This document shows positions 9,951 to 22,859 of a DNA stretch of 64,000 nucleotides, one piece after another (positions within the stretch are counted from its first letter, which is position 1; each line of letters begins with the position of its first letter). Source of the DNA: Pictodentalium vernedei (lineage: Eukaryota > Mollusca > Scaphopoda > Dentaliida > Dentaliidae); the NCBI GenBank assembly GCA_031216915.1, contig CM062297.1, positions 541,220,971 through 541,284,970 of the forward strand, in the 5' to 3' direction. The notes under the pieces are model-generated. The model had not been told where the DNA came from, made no database searches, and saw only the letters and a list, made by a program, of their open reading frames with translations. A program made the translations under genes and the position numbers.

Positions 9951-12900
9951 ACTACAGATAATGCAAACCAAATATCAGAAGATTCTGTCTGATTGATCTG
10001 TGATGGCTGTTACCAATATTTACAGTAAGCATACCAATGTCGGGTTTGAATTATTTGCTTTACACTTTTTATCTCTTGGATCCTATTTTTAGTAACCATG
10101 AAAATAAGGTCCAACATGATTTTTTTTTTTTTTTTTTTTATTTTGTTTGCAATTCAACCAATTTCATGGCAGATCAAAACTTTCACAAGTCAACTTCAAC
10201 GCTTTTTATTGAAGACCAAGCAAATTTTGCCAATTTTAGGCAACTTCTTCACTCCACTCACCTGGTCTTTATACCAGAGATGAACAGTATACCAAATATT
10301 TGGTACGGTATCTGTTACAGACCAGAATATTCCACAGTAACAATCATTCCATTTCTGTGTTGTTATTGTCAGAGTAAAAACATGGTACCGATTTATCGTT
10401 TCCCACAATTTCATCACCAAGCTCATAAAGAGATTTAATCAAATGCTTCAATCGACAAAAAGCAGAGGAGAATTCTATATTAATTTTCTGTGATAAGCAA
10501 TACAGCAGTTCTACTGGTTAGGCTTTTCCCTCTGGAATTGTTATTCTACGGATAATTATTATTATTTTGGGGGGGGGGGGGGGGGGGGTTTGGGTTTTTA
10601 TTTTCTATTTTTTCCACACATTTTGTCTGTACGAAGAAGCCATTTTCGAACCGATTTTCAACAAAATTTTGTACATGCATAAAGGGGCAATAAATCTAAA
10701 AATGTACCAAAGTGGATTTTTCGATTTAACCCTTATTTCATCAGAATTGGCAAAAAACTGCCAAAATTGGGGTTTATTGGCACTTTCTCGAAACACGTCT
10801 TGTAGATTTTTTTTATATATTTGTCATTGCTAGACCTGCCTGTGACATGCCCTTTGATACACATGACATATCAGGCGATGCATATGGTAACCCTCCACAG
10901 ACTGCTAAACATAGAAATTTTGATGAAATAGGCCAGTTTCAGGCCTCCACTGCATCCAAACAATACATGAGAGATAAACATAACTTCCTTTATTGGAAGT
11001 GGAATTCACCAAGGATCATTTTTGTCAGTAATAAGGGTGTTCACAAAACCAAGCGTTACCCTGTTAACCCGTTTTGGGCTGGTTAAACAGCAATTCCCCC
11101 ATAAAGCTCAAACATTTGTGTTTTCCGTGGATTTCTCTGAGTCTTGTAGATTTTCAAGAAAAATTTGTCACTCCCAGGCCTTGGTGTGACAATAGAAGCT
11201 GCATGGACAAAATACTGCGGTGAGCATTTGTTAACCCTCCACGGGCTGCTAAAAGTCAAAACTGTGAAAAAATGGGCTGTATTTGGATGCCAACAGCACC
11301 CAATGGGTACTCAACAAAGAAAAGTGCCTTCTTTTATCGAGCGCACAATCTATATGGAAACATTTTTGTAAGTAGTAAAGGTATTCAAAAGTCGAAGTCT
11401 TAACCCATTTTGGGCAGGCTAAAGAGAGAGACCCCATTTTCTGTGGATTTCTCTAAATACATCCTGTAGGTTTTCTTGAAAAATTGACTACTGGCAGGTC
11501 TTTGTGTGACATTATAAGCTGCATAGACAAAATATTCCGGTGAGCATTTATTAACCCTCTACAGGCTGCTAAGCATCGTAATTTTGTTGAAATGGGCTGT
11601 TTTCAGACACGCACAGCACACAATGTGTACCTGAGAAATAAACATAATCTCCTTTGTTGGAAGTGGAATTCACCGAGGACCATTTTTGTAAGTAATAAGG
11701 GTATTCAAAAAACCAAGCGATTACCCGTTTTGTGGTTGTTAATAGTGATACCCATCAAAGGCTTAAAAATTTATGTTTTCCCTGGATTTCTTTACAAACA
11801 TCTGGTAGGGTTTTCAAGAGAAAATGGCCATTGATAGGTCATGGTGTCACATTACCAGTTGATTGGATGAATTATTCCGGTGAGCATTTGTTTACCCTCC
11901 ATGGGCTGCTAAATGTCAAAATTTTGAAAAAAATAGTCTGTTTTTTGAACACCAACAACATCAAATGGGAATGCAACAGAGAAACGTAACTTCTTTTACC
12001 GGACGCAAAACTGACAGGGAAACATTTTTGTAAGTAGTAAATGTATTCAAAAATCGAGGTCTTAACCCATTTTTGATTAGTTAAGGAGATATACCCCTTA
12101 AAAGCTTAAAATTCCAGTTTTCTGTGGATTTCTCCAAAAAAAATTTCAAGAGCAATTGACCATTCGCAGGTCTTCGAGTGACATAACAAGTTGCATGAAC
12201 AAAATGTTTCGGTAAGCAATTGTTAACCCTCCAGAGGCTGCCAAGTATAGACATTTGGAGAAAATGGGCTGTTCTTGGGCAACCATAACACCAAATGTGT
12301 ACCTACAAGATAAACATAACCTCTTTCATTGGAAGTGGAATTTACCGTCGATCATTTTTGTAAGTAATGAAGGTATTCACAAAACCAAACATTAACCCTT
12401 TAGAGCTGGTTACAGAGAGATACCCATCAAAAGGTTAAAAATTTGTGTTATCTGAGGATTTCTTTAAAAACATCCTGTAGATTTTCAAGAAAAAAATGGC
12501 CATTCTCAGATCTTAGTGTGACATTACAAGTTGCATGTACAAAATATTCCTGTAAGCATTTGTTCACCCTATGCAGGTTCTCAAACATCAAAATGTTGAT
12601 AAAATGGGCTATGTTTGCATACCTACAGCACCCGAAGTTGGGAGGAGAGATCAAAATAAGTGGAAGTAGAATTCACTGAGAATTATTTTTGGAAGTAATA
12701 AGAGTATTCAAAAAACAACACTTGACCCGTTTTGGGATGGACAAACAATGATACCCATCAAAAGCTTAAAATTCATGATCTTCCTGGATTTCTCTGAAAA
12801 CACCTTGTAGATTTTAACGAAAAAATGGCCATTCACAGTTCTTGGTGTGACATTACAAGTTGCATGAATAAATATTCCTGTTAGCACTTGTTAACCCTCT

Positions 12901-13876
12901 ACAAACTGCCAGACATCAATATTTTGGATACATTTGAGATAAAATAGACCATTTTTAAATTGACACAGCACTCTGTGGGTATGTGTCAAACAAACATAAC
13001 TCCTTTTGTCAGTCACTGACTTGTTGGATGATGATATTGACATTAACCCACTTCACCGTTAATGATGGTTTTTACCTAAACAATTTTTTATCAAACTGAG
13101 TCATTTGAGACTACTATACTCACCTTTCTCATAACATCAATGAAGGAACTTCAGTGAGACAGTTAAAAACAATTCATCAGAAACTGTGGGGTTATTAAAA
13201 ATCATGGAATCTCATCGGGAAAAGCCATGATTCTCCAGAATCATAAAGTCTAGTTAGGAACAAACATAGTATGTGTACATGCCTCCTTTCAAAGAGTCTT
13301 GTTCTTGTTTTGTTGGATATGTAACAATCAATGAATTTAATAAATAAAATAAGCAGTCTTTCACCCATATAAACTTGTTAAAAGCAATTTGTTTGTATTT
13401 GCACAAGTTGAAGAAATAATATTATTATCATATTTTAGTGTTTGAAAGTTACTGATCAACATTCAGCTTGGTCAAGTCGCATGTCATTTTGAAACTTTTT
13501 CAGACTTTGTTGCATCAGACACTTTGCCCCAAAATTAGAAGTCATTTTGCCCCCAAAATCAGATGTTTTGGCATTTGAATGTAAGGACTCTGTATACCAC
13601 ATATCAAGTCTCTGCTACTGGTGGTTCATTAGAAGAAGATTTTCAAAAAATTTGGCCATTTTTTGCCCACCCCTTTCCCCTCTGCTCAATATGAGCTGAA
13701 ACCTAACTTGCATAAAAATCAAAATGCCCCTATATAACCACTACTTACATGAAATTTAATTTAAAATGTGGCCAGTGGTTTAGGAGAAAAAGGTTCAAAC
13801 ACCACCTTCACGCAGGACAACGGATGAAGAGTGATCAGAAAAGCTCACCCTGACTTTCAGTCAGGTGAGCTAAAAA
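8649..13876 (+). mobile_element. Type 1 hairpin-ended tandem-array element E1 (composite)
   Basis: The 5' end is AACAAGAGGCCCCAAGGGGC with CGCTCACCTGA just after it. The 3' end is AGCTCACCCTGACTTTCAGT continuing to GGTGAGCTAAAAA, a stem-loop at 13842-13871. The segment ahead of it (13560-13840) is shared with elements E3 and E4, including a GTGATCAGAAAAGCTCACC end and an ACGG-type stretch. Inside are about four ~170-bp units (9330-9990), an unassigned ~890-bp stretch (9990-10850) with poly-T and poly-G runs, and a ~335-bp array (10855-13010). It may be one large element or two fused or nested ones. Confidence 0.65.
10855..13010 (+). repeat. Seven-unit ~335-bp tandem array inside E1
   Basis: A GTTAACCCTCC-like phrase recurs near 10887, 11229, 11551, 11891, 12223, 12563 and 12891, with spacings of 322 to 342 bp. 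Each unit has recognisable halves, one with a CATTTTTGTAAGTAATAAGG block and one with TGTGGATTTCT. It is unrelated by eye to the type 2 array of similar length. Units are diverged and carry no long conserved frame. Confidence 0.85.
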
Positions 13877-15454
13877 CAAAGCTACTTTGTGATATTCTGA
13901 TGCAGTTTCAAAAGGTTTGTTTTAAAAGAATAAAAACAAACAATATTTGATATACTTTTAACCCAAGCACACAGGTGATGCAAAAGAATTTTCTCCAATC
14001 ACACTATTTTTCTTTAACTATAAATTTAACCAGTTATATCTTGTTTGACAGCTCATTGAGCTCTGTCAAACAAAGTTATTTGGTTTAATATCAAACTGCA
14101 TTATGGGAAATATTTGCTGCTGAAAATCTTGCCATTGTGACATCAGAGTGCGGAGGGTTAAAGCAGAAATATTAGTGTTTGAACATCTAAATAGATGTAA
14201 GGGAGCATTCCAGTCTTGAAACACTGAAAAAAATCACCACATGTTTTTTTCCAATTTATTCTGACAATTCAACAAGTCTATATAAAAACTTTTTTTTTAC
14301 CACAAATTAATCCATCATATATATAATTTAATATGAAGCTTACATAATATCTAATACACATTCAACAGAAACAGAAGCAATTTGAAATAGAGAGCAGTCT
14401 GTAAAATAAAAATGTTGATTTTCTTCTTCATGAATTCAATGACTCCCTCAAGTCTTAACACATTAATTAAACAGAAAGGTACTGGTGAAGATACAATTCA
14501 ATAGACAAGGAATAAAATCATACCTTGCATAAATATTTATCTCTCCAATGTGTAGAATTTATCATGGATTTCAACAGAACAATGTCGGCACTTCAAATTA
14601 AGCTTTTTGATATTGCAATATTTTGTGTAGAATTTACCAGGTATCATACATTTCAACTGGACTATGTCGGCAATTCAAATAAAGTATTTTGATATTACAT
14701 GTACAATATTTTGTGCTTTGACACCTTAACTCCCCACCCTAAATGGTGGAGGCAAATCTGACAGTGCTATTCACAAAATTGAGTTTCAGATTTTGTTATT
14801 TTTATGTTTTTGCTTCATAAACATATCTTATGGACCTTCGTTGGACTTGTTCCAATAGGAGGCTATAAGCTATGCTTTGGAATCATTTTCAAGCACAGAA
14901 TCATATTGAACTGAGGTGTCCCAAAATCAGGCATCTGCCAAAGAAAAGTTTTGAGTGAACATGTGAATCACCCAATTTTATTTTTCAACTCTGCACCACA
15001 TATCTGGTAGCTCTCTACATAACAATTCATAACTTATCATTTGCATGAATTAACTGGGAAAGGGCTAAATTATTTTTCAAAGATGATTTGTAACAGGAGT
15101 ATTTTTTAAAAAAAAAACATACTACCAACATGTGGAGCCAAAATTCAGCCAGATTTTATTCATAAACAACTGTTTTGTTACAGTTTTATATAAACATTTT
15201 TTCTACTGCTGAACAAACAACAAGCTAATGCATATAGTGTAAAGCCTCTAACGTGGCTTTCAGTCCTTTTCAATAGAGCCATGATAGTGCCTTCCAGCAC
15301 TCCAACTGGTTAATGCTCGATGCTGCGTACTCTGGGTATATCTTCCATTTGAACTATTTATATATGTGTGCACACATAACAATATGTTAACATAAAACAG
15401 GTAACAAAATTAATTTGAAAAAAAATTCCCAAAAACTGCAGACTCATGGAATGG
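13877..15454. other. Unassigned 1.6 kb with a palindrome
   Basis: 14040-14075 is a near-palindrome (CTTGTTTGACAGCTCA and its complement). A related TTGTTTGACAAAGCTCA occurs at 16784, so it is probably an end of another array family. 14810-14880 resembles the inner arms of the TTAA-flanked element at 27427-27671 (TATCTTATGGACC and ATAAGCTATG). The rest is AT-rich without features. Confidence 0.45.
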
Positions 15455-15466
15455 ATTTACATGTAC

Positions 15467-15820
15467 TATTTATTTATTTATTTATGTTTAAGGTCACATA
15501 TTTATGCACAATGGCTAATCAGGACCGTGACAGTTTTATGGGTGGAGGAAGCCGGAGTACCCGGAGAGAACCACCGAGCAACGACGAGCAGCTGCCAGCT
15601 CCCCAACATCGTAACTCCGCACTGCAGAACAGGCAGGGTTAGATTGGTTGAAGACATGCGTACCATCGACGTGCAGTACGCCTTAGTACACGGCGTCATC
15701 GTGCCCCCACATGGGCAATGGGGGTGAAGTGTCTTGCCCAAGGCCACAACGCGGTTTCCGCAGGTGGGATTCGAACCGAGGACCTCTCGGCTTGCAGCCT
15801 GCACCTCTACCTACTGAGCC
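15467..15820 (-). mobile_element. tRNA-derived SINE, copy 1
   Basis: On the minus strand it opens with GGCTCAGTAGGTAGAGG, an A-box-like tRNA start. A B-box-like GGTTCGAATCC follows at about 15768-15778. It then has a conserved body and a TAAATAAATAAATA tail at 15467-15487. It is bounded by exact 12-bp direct repeats, ATTTACATGTAC at 15455-15466 and 15821-15832, the expected target duplication of LINE-driven retroposition. A second copy is at 45213-45570. The tRNA head is degenerate and is not a working tRNA gene. Confidence 0.93.
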
Positions 15821-15832
15821 ATTTACATGTAC

Positions 15833-16974
15833 AATTTATGGTCACATTTCATTCTCTGTACATGATCAGGAAAAAAATGCTTTTATAATCTATTTCCAGT
15901 AAGAAACTAACTTTTTATTTTGTAAATAGCTAATAAATGTTTCTGGCCATTGAAACACATTTTATAAATCAAGATTTGAAAATGTGTTCATAAACAAGAA
16001 CCAAAAGTAGACAAGAAATACATGCTCTGGTTTGTCTATTCTTAGAACATCTCATTTAAATACATACTTCTACTGACTAAAACATTGTCCAATTAGTATT
16101 CAGTACATAAAGAGAGATTAAATGCTTTCAATCAACTGCCAAAAATATGGAAGTTGAACAACTGAAGAGGGAGCGAGAAAGTGAAGGAAACTGATTTAGT
16201 GATCTCACAAGAAGAGTCTGGTAATTGTTGATGGACATATTGCAGAGTATTAGTTCTTGTGTGGTTTGTTATGAGGTATAGTGGAACCCTTTGAATTGGA
16301 TATAGGGTCCCTGCAGGCAGAGACTGATAAAATTAAAGGCTGTTTCTGGACATATTTCAGAATTTTCAAGGACTTACAATAGCCAAATTCAAGGATTTTC
16401 AAGGCCAGCCTTCAGTAGTCCTAACTAGGACCTTCCATTATTACCCCCTCCTCCTACTTTCCTACAAGGAAAGTGGGAGTAATGACTGGAGGGTCCATGT
16501 TAGGACTTCTCCTTCACAAACTCTGGCATATAAAATTGTACAGTTATGATTACGTGCTTCATCTGCATTTTCATTTCATGAATATTCAGGGATTTTCTAG
16601 GCATCAAGGCACATTTTTCAGGATTTCAAGGCCTTGAATGACCCTTAGTCAAGTTCAAGGCCTTTCCTTGAATCCAAGGCCCTGCAGGAAATGTAAAGCA
16701 TTCAACTTACAAGAGTTTTTGATTTAATGAGTATGTTTTTCTATTGTTTTTAGTGATAAACTTTGCATTATTTCAATTTTATCTTGTTTGACAAAGCTCA
16801 TGGTGCTCGAATAAGTCCACAGATTTGGGGAATTCAGTGGTTGTCAGTATAATTTTTTAAGACAAGTTATCACATGATTTTTTATTCAATTAACAGGAAT
16901 TTTCTCCTCAATCATTGAATCTGAAAGAGACAGATTTTCAAATGAGTTAAAGAGTTCAAATATTATTATTTAAC
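15833..16974. other. Unassigned, with a hairpin and decayed repeats
   Basis: It contains the 16418-16506 inverted repeat and, around it (about 16360-16690), a stretch with many TCAAGG words that looks like an old transposon without readable ends. Nothing codes. Confidence 0.4.
16418..16506. repeat. Inverted repeat, ~40-bp arms
   Basis: The left arm, starting GTCCTAACTAGGACC, pairs imperfectly with the right arm ending GGTCCATGTTAGGAC; the inner arms are TACTTTCC and GGAAAGTG. Confidence 0.7.
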
Positions 16975-18795
16975 TTGATTTTTACAAACTTATCTAACTC
17001 CACTGAAGATGGTGTATACCATATATCAAGAGATTCTGATTGGGGGATTCATGAGAAGATTTTTAAAGAATATTCCTCATATTGCACCAAGTTAAAATTC
17101 TGGTACCAGAAGGGGACACAAATATTAATTGATGGACTTGATTTAAACAAGGTTGAAACTAAACCCTGTAAGGATCCACATACCAAACATAAAAAAAAAT
17201 TCCGACTGGTGGATCTGAAAAAGATTTTTGAAGTTTATTCCCCATATTGTACTAAGTCAAAATTTGGGCTCTCATAGAGAGCCCAATTATTAATCAATGG
17301 GCTTGTTTTGAACAAACTTTAATCTGACCCCTATAAGGATTCTATATACCATATATTAAAAGATTCTGATTAGTGTTTTATACCTCATATTGTACTAAGT
17401 TAAAATTTGGGCCCCAATTGGTAGCCAAAATATCAACCCAGGGACTTGGTTTGAACAAACTTGAATCTTACTCCCCTAAGGGCAGTGTATATCATATATT
17501 TGGGGGTGGTGGGTTTTTTTTAAAGATTTTTAAAGAATATTCCTCATATTGAGCCAAGTTAAAATGTGGGCTAAAATAGGGAGTCTAGATAATAATAAAG
17601 GAAGATGATTTGAACAAACTTTAATCTGACTCCTGTAGGGATGTTGTATCCAAAACAACAAAATATTCTGATTGGTGGATCTCAAGAAGAAGAATTTTTA
17701 AAGATTATTCCCCAAGTTGAAATTTGGGCTCCTATAAAGGACCCAATTATAAACCGATGGTCATGATTTGTACAAACTTGAATCCAACCCATGTAAGGAT
17801 TCAGTATATCATATATCAAAAGATTTTGGCTGGTGGTTCTGGATAAAAAGAGTTTTAAAGATTATTCCCCATATTGGACTACATTAAAATTTAGGCTCCA
17901 ATAGGGAGCCCAAATATTAACAATGGGACATGGCTTGAACAAACTTAGATGTGACCTCCCTAAGGTTGCTGTATACCATATATCAAAAGATTCTGACTTG
18001 TGCATCTGAAGAAGATTTTGAAGGTTTTTCTTCATGTTGCACAAAATTAACATTCAGGCCCCCATAGGGAGCCCAAATATTAATTGGGGACTTGATTTGT
18101 ACAAATTTGAATTTGACCCCTGTAATGTACACCAAATATTAAAAGATTCTGACTTGTGGTTCTGGGAAAGAAGATTCTTGACAATGAACTTCTCATATTG
18201 AACAAAGTTAAAATTCGGGCTCCTGTATTGCACCCAAATATGAACATTTTTGCAAATATGCTGACTCAGCATTTTGTAACTTTCCACTACAGTACACTAT
18301 GATACAACCGATGGCAATTTTGTTTACTTTTTACCGTTCCGTTCTACTGTGAAAAAAAAATTCTCAGGCATAGATCAAATGCTTATCATCCAGTTATACT
18401 AATGCCAAATTTGGTTCAAATCAGCCCATTGGTTCATGAAATAGAAATTTTGGGTGGGGCTCAAAATGGGCATGCCACTACAGGAGAGCCCAAATATTGA
18501 CCTACCAATTTGGCTTTAACAAATTTTAATCTCCACCACCTAAGGAAGTTCCATACCAAATATCAAAGCATTCTCTCTGGTAGTTCATAAGAAGATTTTT
18601 GAAGATTTTCAGGCTTTTGGGGCATTAATCCCAGTCTAAAGATGGCAGTAGCTTCATTTTGGGGCAAAAATATGTTGGAATTTGGCCCAGTGGTTGTGAA
18701 GAAGAAGACAAGTTTCAAAAGTTAACAGACGACGCACGACAGATGCCAAGTGAAGGCAATAGCTCCCACTGACTTTCAGTCAGGTGAGCTGAAAA
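16975..18795 (+). mobile_element. Type 1 tandem-array element E2 (5' end not readable)
   Basis: About seven units of 145-166 bp are marked by ACAAACTTGAATCT-like phrases near 17152, 17311, 17455, 17615, 17773, 17939 and 18100. The shared 3' segment has CCAAATTTGGTTCAAATC at about 18408. The terminal hairpin CTGACTTTCAGTCAG closes with GTGAGCT at about 18790, preceded by a GACGACGCACGACAG tract. No GGCC-palindrome 5' end was found; the element may be 5'-truncated. Confidence 0.75.
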
Positions 18796-18862
18796 GGACC
18801 TGATTAAACATACTGTAGCACAGGAGCTGATTCTATCATTTTAATAAATGAACAACTGATAT

Positions 18863-21038
18863 AATGAAAGTGTCAATGACACTGTAGCTCAACTTGTCAA
18901 GACAAAGACATGTACATGTATAGTATGTGACACAGCAATGACAAACATCTAGGTAATGACCTGATAACAAAGGTACATATAAAGTATTGTAATGGTCTGT
19001 ACATAAATACTGACCGTTGCCTGTAACAAATGTATAGGTAAAGTATTGTAAAGGTGGGTGACAGTCAGATGCTAAACTAGAAAAAAATCTTTTGAGTCCC
19101 AGAGTGGGTCTGACTGAACCCAAAAATATTTGTTCTCATAGCACAGTGATAACAAAGGCCCCCCAAAACACACTCGTTCCTGTCCCAAGGTCAAAACAAA
19201 AGTACCCAAGAAGTTTTGTGAAGATTAGTTCATAAATACGAGCTGTATAGAACTTGTGACAAAAAACTGATTGGACCTAATTTCGGTACAAAAGGGCCAC
19301 TGGCAGCCATCTTGAATTTTGGACTGTACCCAGAAACACTCATTCTCATCCCAAGGTGATAACAAAGGTACCCAAGAAGTTTTGTGAAGATCGGTTCATA
19401 AATACAGCCTCTACCCTGAGCCGTATTGACATGTGTGCTTACATTGTGTAATTAGCACTGAATAAATCAAAGTTCATCTAATTCGCATAATTTCTGCACG
19501 AAAAAAAACCCCTTACAATATGTGATGTATTCCATGTTACTAAACATTCATACAAAAATTTATTCAAATCAGAACTTTCATACAGAAGTTCTGTACAAAA
19601 GACTGATTGCACTAATTTTGGTACAAAATGGCTGCTGGTGAACATCTTGAATTTCGAACCACACCCAAAAACACTCGCTCTCATCCCACGGTGATAACAA
19701 AGGTACCCAAGAAGTTTCATAAAGATTGGTTCATAAATATGGTCTCTAGTCTGAGCTGTATAGAAGTTGTGTACAAAAAACTGATTAGACCTAATTTCGG
19801 TACAAAATGGCCACTGGCAGCCATCTTGAATTTTAGACCGCACCCAGAAACACTCGTTCTCGTCCCAAGGTGATAACAAAGGTACCCAAGACATTTCGTG
19901 AAGATCAGTTCATAAATACAGACTCTAGTCTGAGCTGTATTGACATGTGTACTCAACGTAAGTCGCACTGAAAAAATCAAAGTTCATCTAATTTGCATAA
20001 TTTCTGCACGAGAAAAAAACCCATGTTATATGTGATGTATCCAATGGTACTAAACATTCACACACAAAATTATTCAAATCAGCGCTTTCATATGGAAGTT
20101 CTGTGCAAAAATCTGATTGCACCTAATTTTGTACAAAATGGCTGCCATCGGCCATCTTGAATTTTGGACTGGACCCCAAAACACTCGTTCTCGTCCCACG
20201 GTGATACCAAAGGTACCCAAGAAGTTTCGTAAAGATCGGTTCATAAATACGGCCTCTAGCCCGAGCCGTATTGGCATTTGCACTTACAGTGCTGAAAGTA
20301 ACCCCCAAAAACATCAAAATTAGTCTAATTTGCACAATTGACGCACAAGAAAAAAACCTGTATTATATGTGATGTATCCCATGGTACTAAACATTCATAC
20401 AAAAAATTATTCAAATCAGAGCTTTCGTATGGAAGTTCTGTACAAAAAACAGATTTCTGCATCGTCGGTACAAAATGGCGGCTGGCAGCCATCTTGAATT
20501 TCGGACCGCACCCTAAAACACTCGTTCTCGTCCCACGGTCATAACAAAGGTACCCAAGAAGTTTCGTAAAGATCGGTTCATAAATACGGCCTCTAGCCCG
20601 AGCCGTATTGGCATTTGCACTTACAGTGCTGAAAGTAACCCCCAAAAACATCAAAATTAGTCTAATTTGCACAATTGACGCACGAGAAAAAAACCCGTAT
20701 TATATGTGATGTATCCCATGGTACTAAACATTCATACAAAAAATTATTCAAATCAGAGCTTTCGTATGGAAGTTCTGTACAAAAAACAGATTTCTGCATC
20801 GTCGGTACAAAATGGCGGCTGGCAGCCATCTTGAATTTCGGACCGCACCCCAAAACACTTGTTCTCGTCCCACGGTCATAACAAAGGTACCCAAGAAGTT
20901 TCGTAAAGATCGGTTCATAAGTACGGCCTCTAGCCCGAGCCGTATCCAATTGCTGATGTACGGACAGATGGCCAGACGGACGACGGACAACAGGCCATGA
21001 CAAAAGCTCAAATTTGGCTTCGCCAAAGTTGAGCTAAA
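18863..21038 (+). mobile_element. Type 2 tandem-array element, copy B
   Basis: The 5' end is AAGTGTCAATGACACT then GTAGCTCAACTT. The 3' end is TTTGGCTTCGCCAAAGTTGA then GCTAAA. Units repeat every ~335 bp; the last two (20325-20661 and 20662-20998) are almost identical, pointing to recent unit duplication. A half-unit repeat of ~180 bp also occurs (about 19688 and 19870). A CGGACAGATGGCCAGACGG tract precedes the end. It lies just downstream of E2. Confidence 0.8.
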
Positions 21039-21120
21039 TATGATATAGCCTAAAAAATTAAATGAAATTTATCACTTGCACCGTTATCATGACCCAGATG
21101 ACATCAACACAAAATCTTAA

Positions 21121-22468
21121 CCCTTAAAGGTCTAATTCTGACATTGATCCCAACATGCACTCTCTGGGTAGTGATGAACCGATAATCCAAATCGGCATTC
21201 AGAACCGGCCGGTTATGGGGCATTGGCCGATTATGACAACCGGCAGTTAAAAACCAGCAGTTTCTGGTTATTCTATATTTAACACTGACTATTAAAATCT
21301 CTTTGATATCTGACATTTTCAATAAAGTTTCCCCGTTAAAAACGTGTGGAGTGCATATCAGAATATTCAGGGATTTGCAGAGCCGAGATATTACGGAATT
21401 TACCATCTGCAATTGGTACGAGATCGGCATTATTCCCACCTGATCAAAAGTCACTGGTTTTCAATCATGGTGCTGTACAATGTTGCTTTGGGTATATGTA
21501 TAAATAAAATGTGTTCAGTCGGTAGTCTGTAGGGGATCTGGACGTTTCGTACTTTGGACGTTTCGTACTCTGAACGTTTCGTACTCAGTTGGATGTTTCA
21601 TACCCAAATCTTTGGTTGTTTAGTACCCAAATTTCTGGAGGGTTTAGGCCCAAGATTGGACATTTTTCGTACCCTAGGAATTTTCAGTTCTGTACCCAAT
21701 TTTTGACTGTCACAAACACGTTTTCAGTTTGTCAAGTTCATTTTATAGCATGTCAACACTGAAAAAACACATCAAGGGAGGTAAGTTGAACATTGAACAT
21801 TAAATGATATATTCTGATACCACGTGCATTTTTGTAAACAATGTGCCAAACAATATCACAACACACATTAATATCAAAGTTATTATTCAATTAAGACACA
21901 AAGTATGTGTGCTCAGTATCTTCCTGGTTAATACAGCCAAGTATAATGTATTCTTACACAAAACCGTATTAACACTATTTACCAGAATAATCCACAAGCA
22001 TCACAAGAGAACAATATCGTGTCATTGTATCATTTATAACGATCTTCCCCACCCCAACTCCCAAAATGCAAATATTATTTTGCCTAATATTGCCCAGCAC
22101 CAAACATGCATACTCTGAAAACTTATGTGGTATTAAGCTTTCGTAATTGGTGATTTATCAACGAAATTCTGCAATATAACAGGCATTAACAGATTTTCTT
22201 CTTGGTCCTATTTCAACCATTGGAATCCGCATCGAAATCAGCAGAGAAATAATCGGTAATCGGTTCATAGCAAGTTTTGATAATCGGTTCATCACTATCT
22301 CTGGGTAAACTTTTGAGTTGCATTGTAAGTACCTTACCAGGTGTTTATAGGCAAGCATTGGCTGCCTATGTAGGCAGCCAAGAATTGCAGAGAAAAAACT
22401 GCAAAGCCACAGAATATACACTGTCATAGTGCAGTAAAAAATGTATAAACATGTCAAGTCCTTTGGGG
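21121..22468. mobile_element. TTAA-flanked, piggyBac-like short element, split by a hAT insertion
   Basis: TTAA at 21117-21120 and 22469-22472 flank inverted ends (CCCTTAAAGG on the left; complement CCCCAAAGGAC on the right). TTAA targets with C-rich ends are typical of piggyBac-like non-autonomous elements. Without the nested hAT the element would be about 210 bp. A GGCTGCCTATGTAGGCAGCC palindrome lies in its right part (about 22362-22381). The family call rests only on target and ends. Confidence 0.6.
21169..22297. mobile_element. Non-autonomous hAT-like DNA transposon (1129 bp)
   Basis: The inverted ends read TAGTGATGAACCGATAATC on the left and TAGTGATGAACCGATTATC (as complement) on the right. 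They are flanked by an exact 8-bp duplication TCTCTGGG at 21161-21168 and 22298-22305. An 8-bp duplication with TAGNG-type ends is the hAT signature. No transposase frame is present. At about 21743-21785 a short ATG frame runs into GGTAAGT, a donor-like site that might be a relic first exon of an autonomous parent; this is a guess. The inside also holds a GGACGTTTCGTAC phrase array (21540-21600). Confidence 0.9.
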
Positions 22469-22472
22469 TTAA

Positions 22473-22859
22473 CGGCACAATAATTTTATGTTTTTTTCTG
22501 GATCATCAGCTTTCATTTTCAAGGATTCAACATTTTCACCTCTTTTCTAACATCTTGAATTTTGACTCTGAAAACAAAGCGAAAAGTGTTTAGTGTAAAA
22601 ATACAAAAAATACTTTAAAGGTAATTTAACCCTTAATCCTCTATCAAACAAAATAAACAAATCCTCCCAACATTAAGTCCTAAATACTTACCTTTGTTTT
22701 TCATAAATACTTATTTTTAATTTCAAAACATGGTTTATGATCTCAAAAAGAACATGTGGAATGCAAAGCTTGTGTATGTGTCCCTCGTGTTTAAAATCGG
22801 AAAATTTTATTAGTTCAAAAAGGGCTGTAATACTGGTAAGAACTAGCAGTGTGACTGTC
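22473..22859. other. Unassigned
   Basis: AT-rich. At 22632 there is TTAACCCTTAATCCTC and at 22728 ACATGGTTTATGATCTC, words shared with the TTAA-flanked element at 27.4 kb, suggesting a worn relative. No genes. Confidence 0.4.

Noticed and set aside
10037-10438. 133-codon frame with a Phe run
   Set aside because: It is driven by a poly-T run, starts in repeat DNA and has no domain.
15467-15820. tRNA gene
   Set aside because: The tRNA-like head lacks a complete cloverleaf and is joined to a SINE body and tail with a target duplication.
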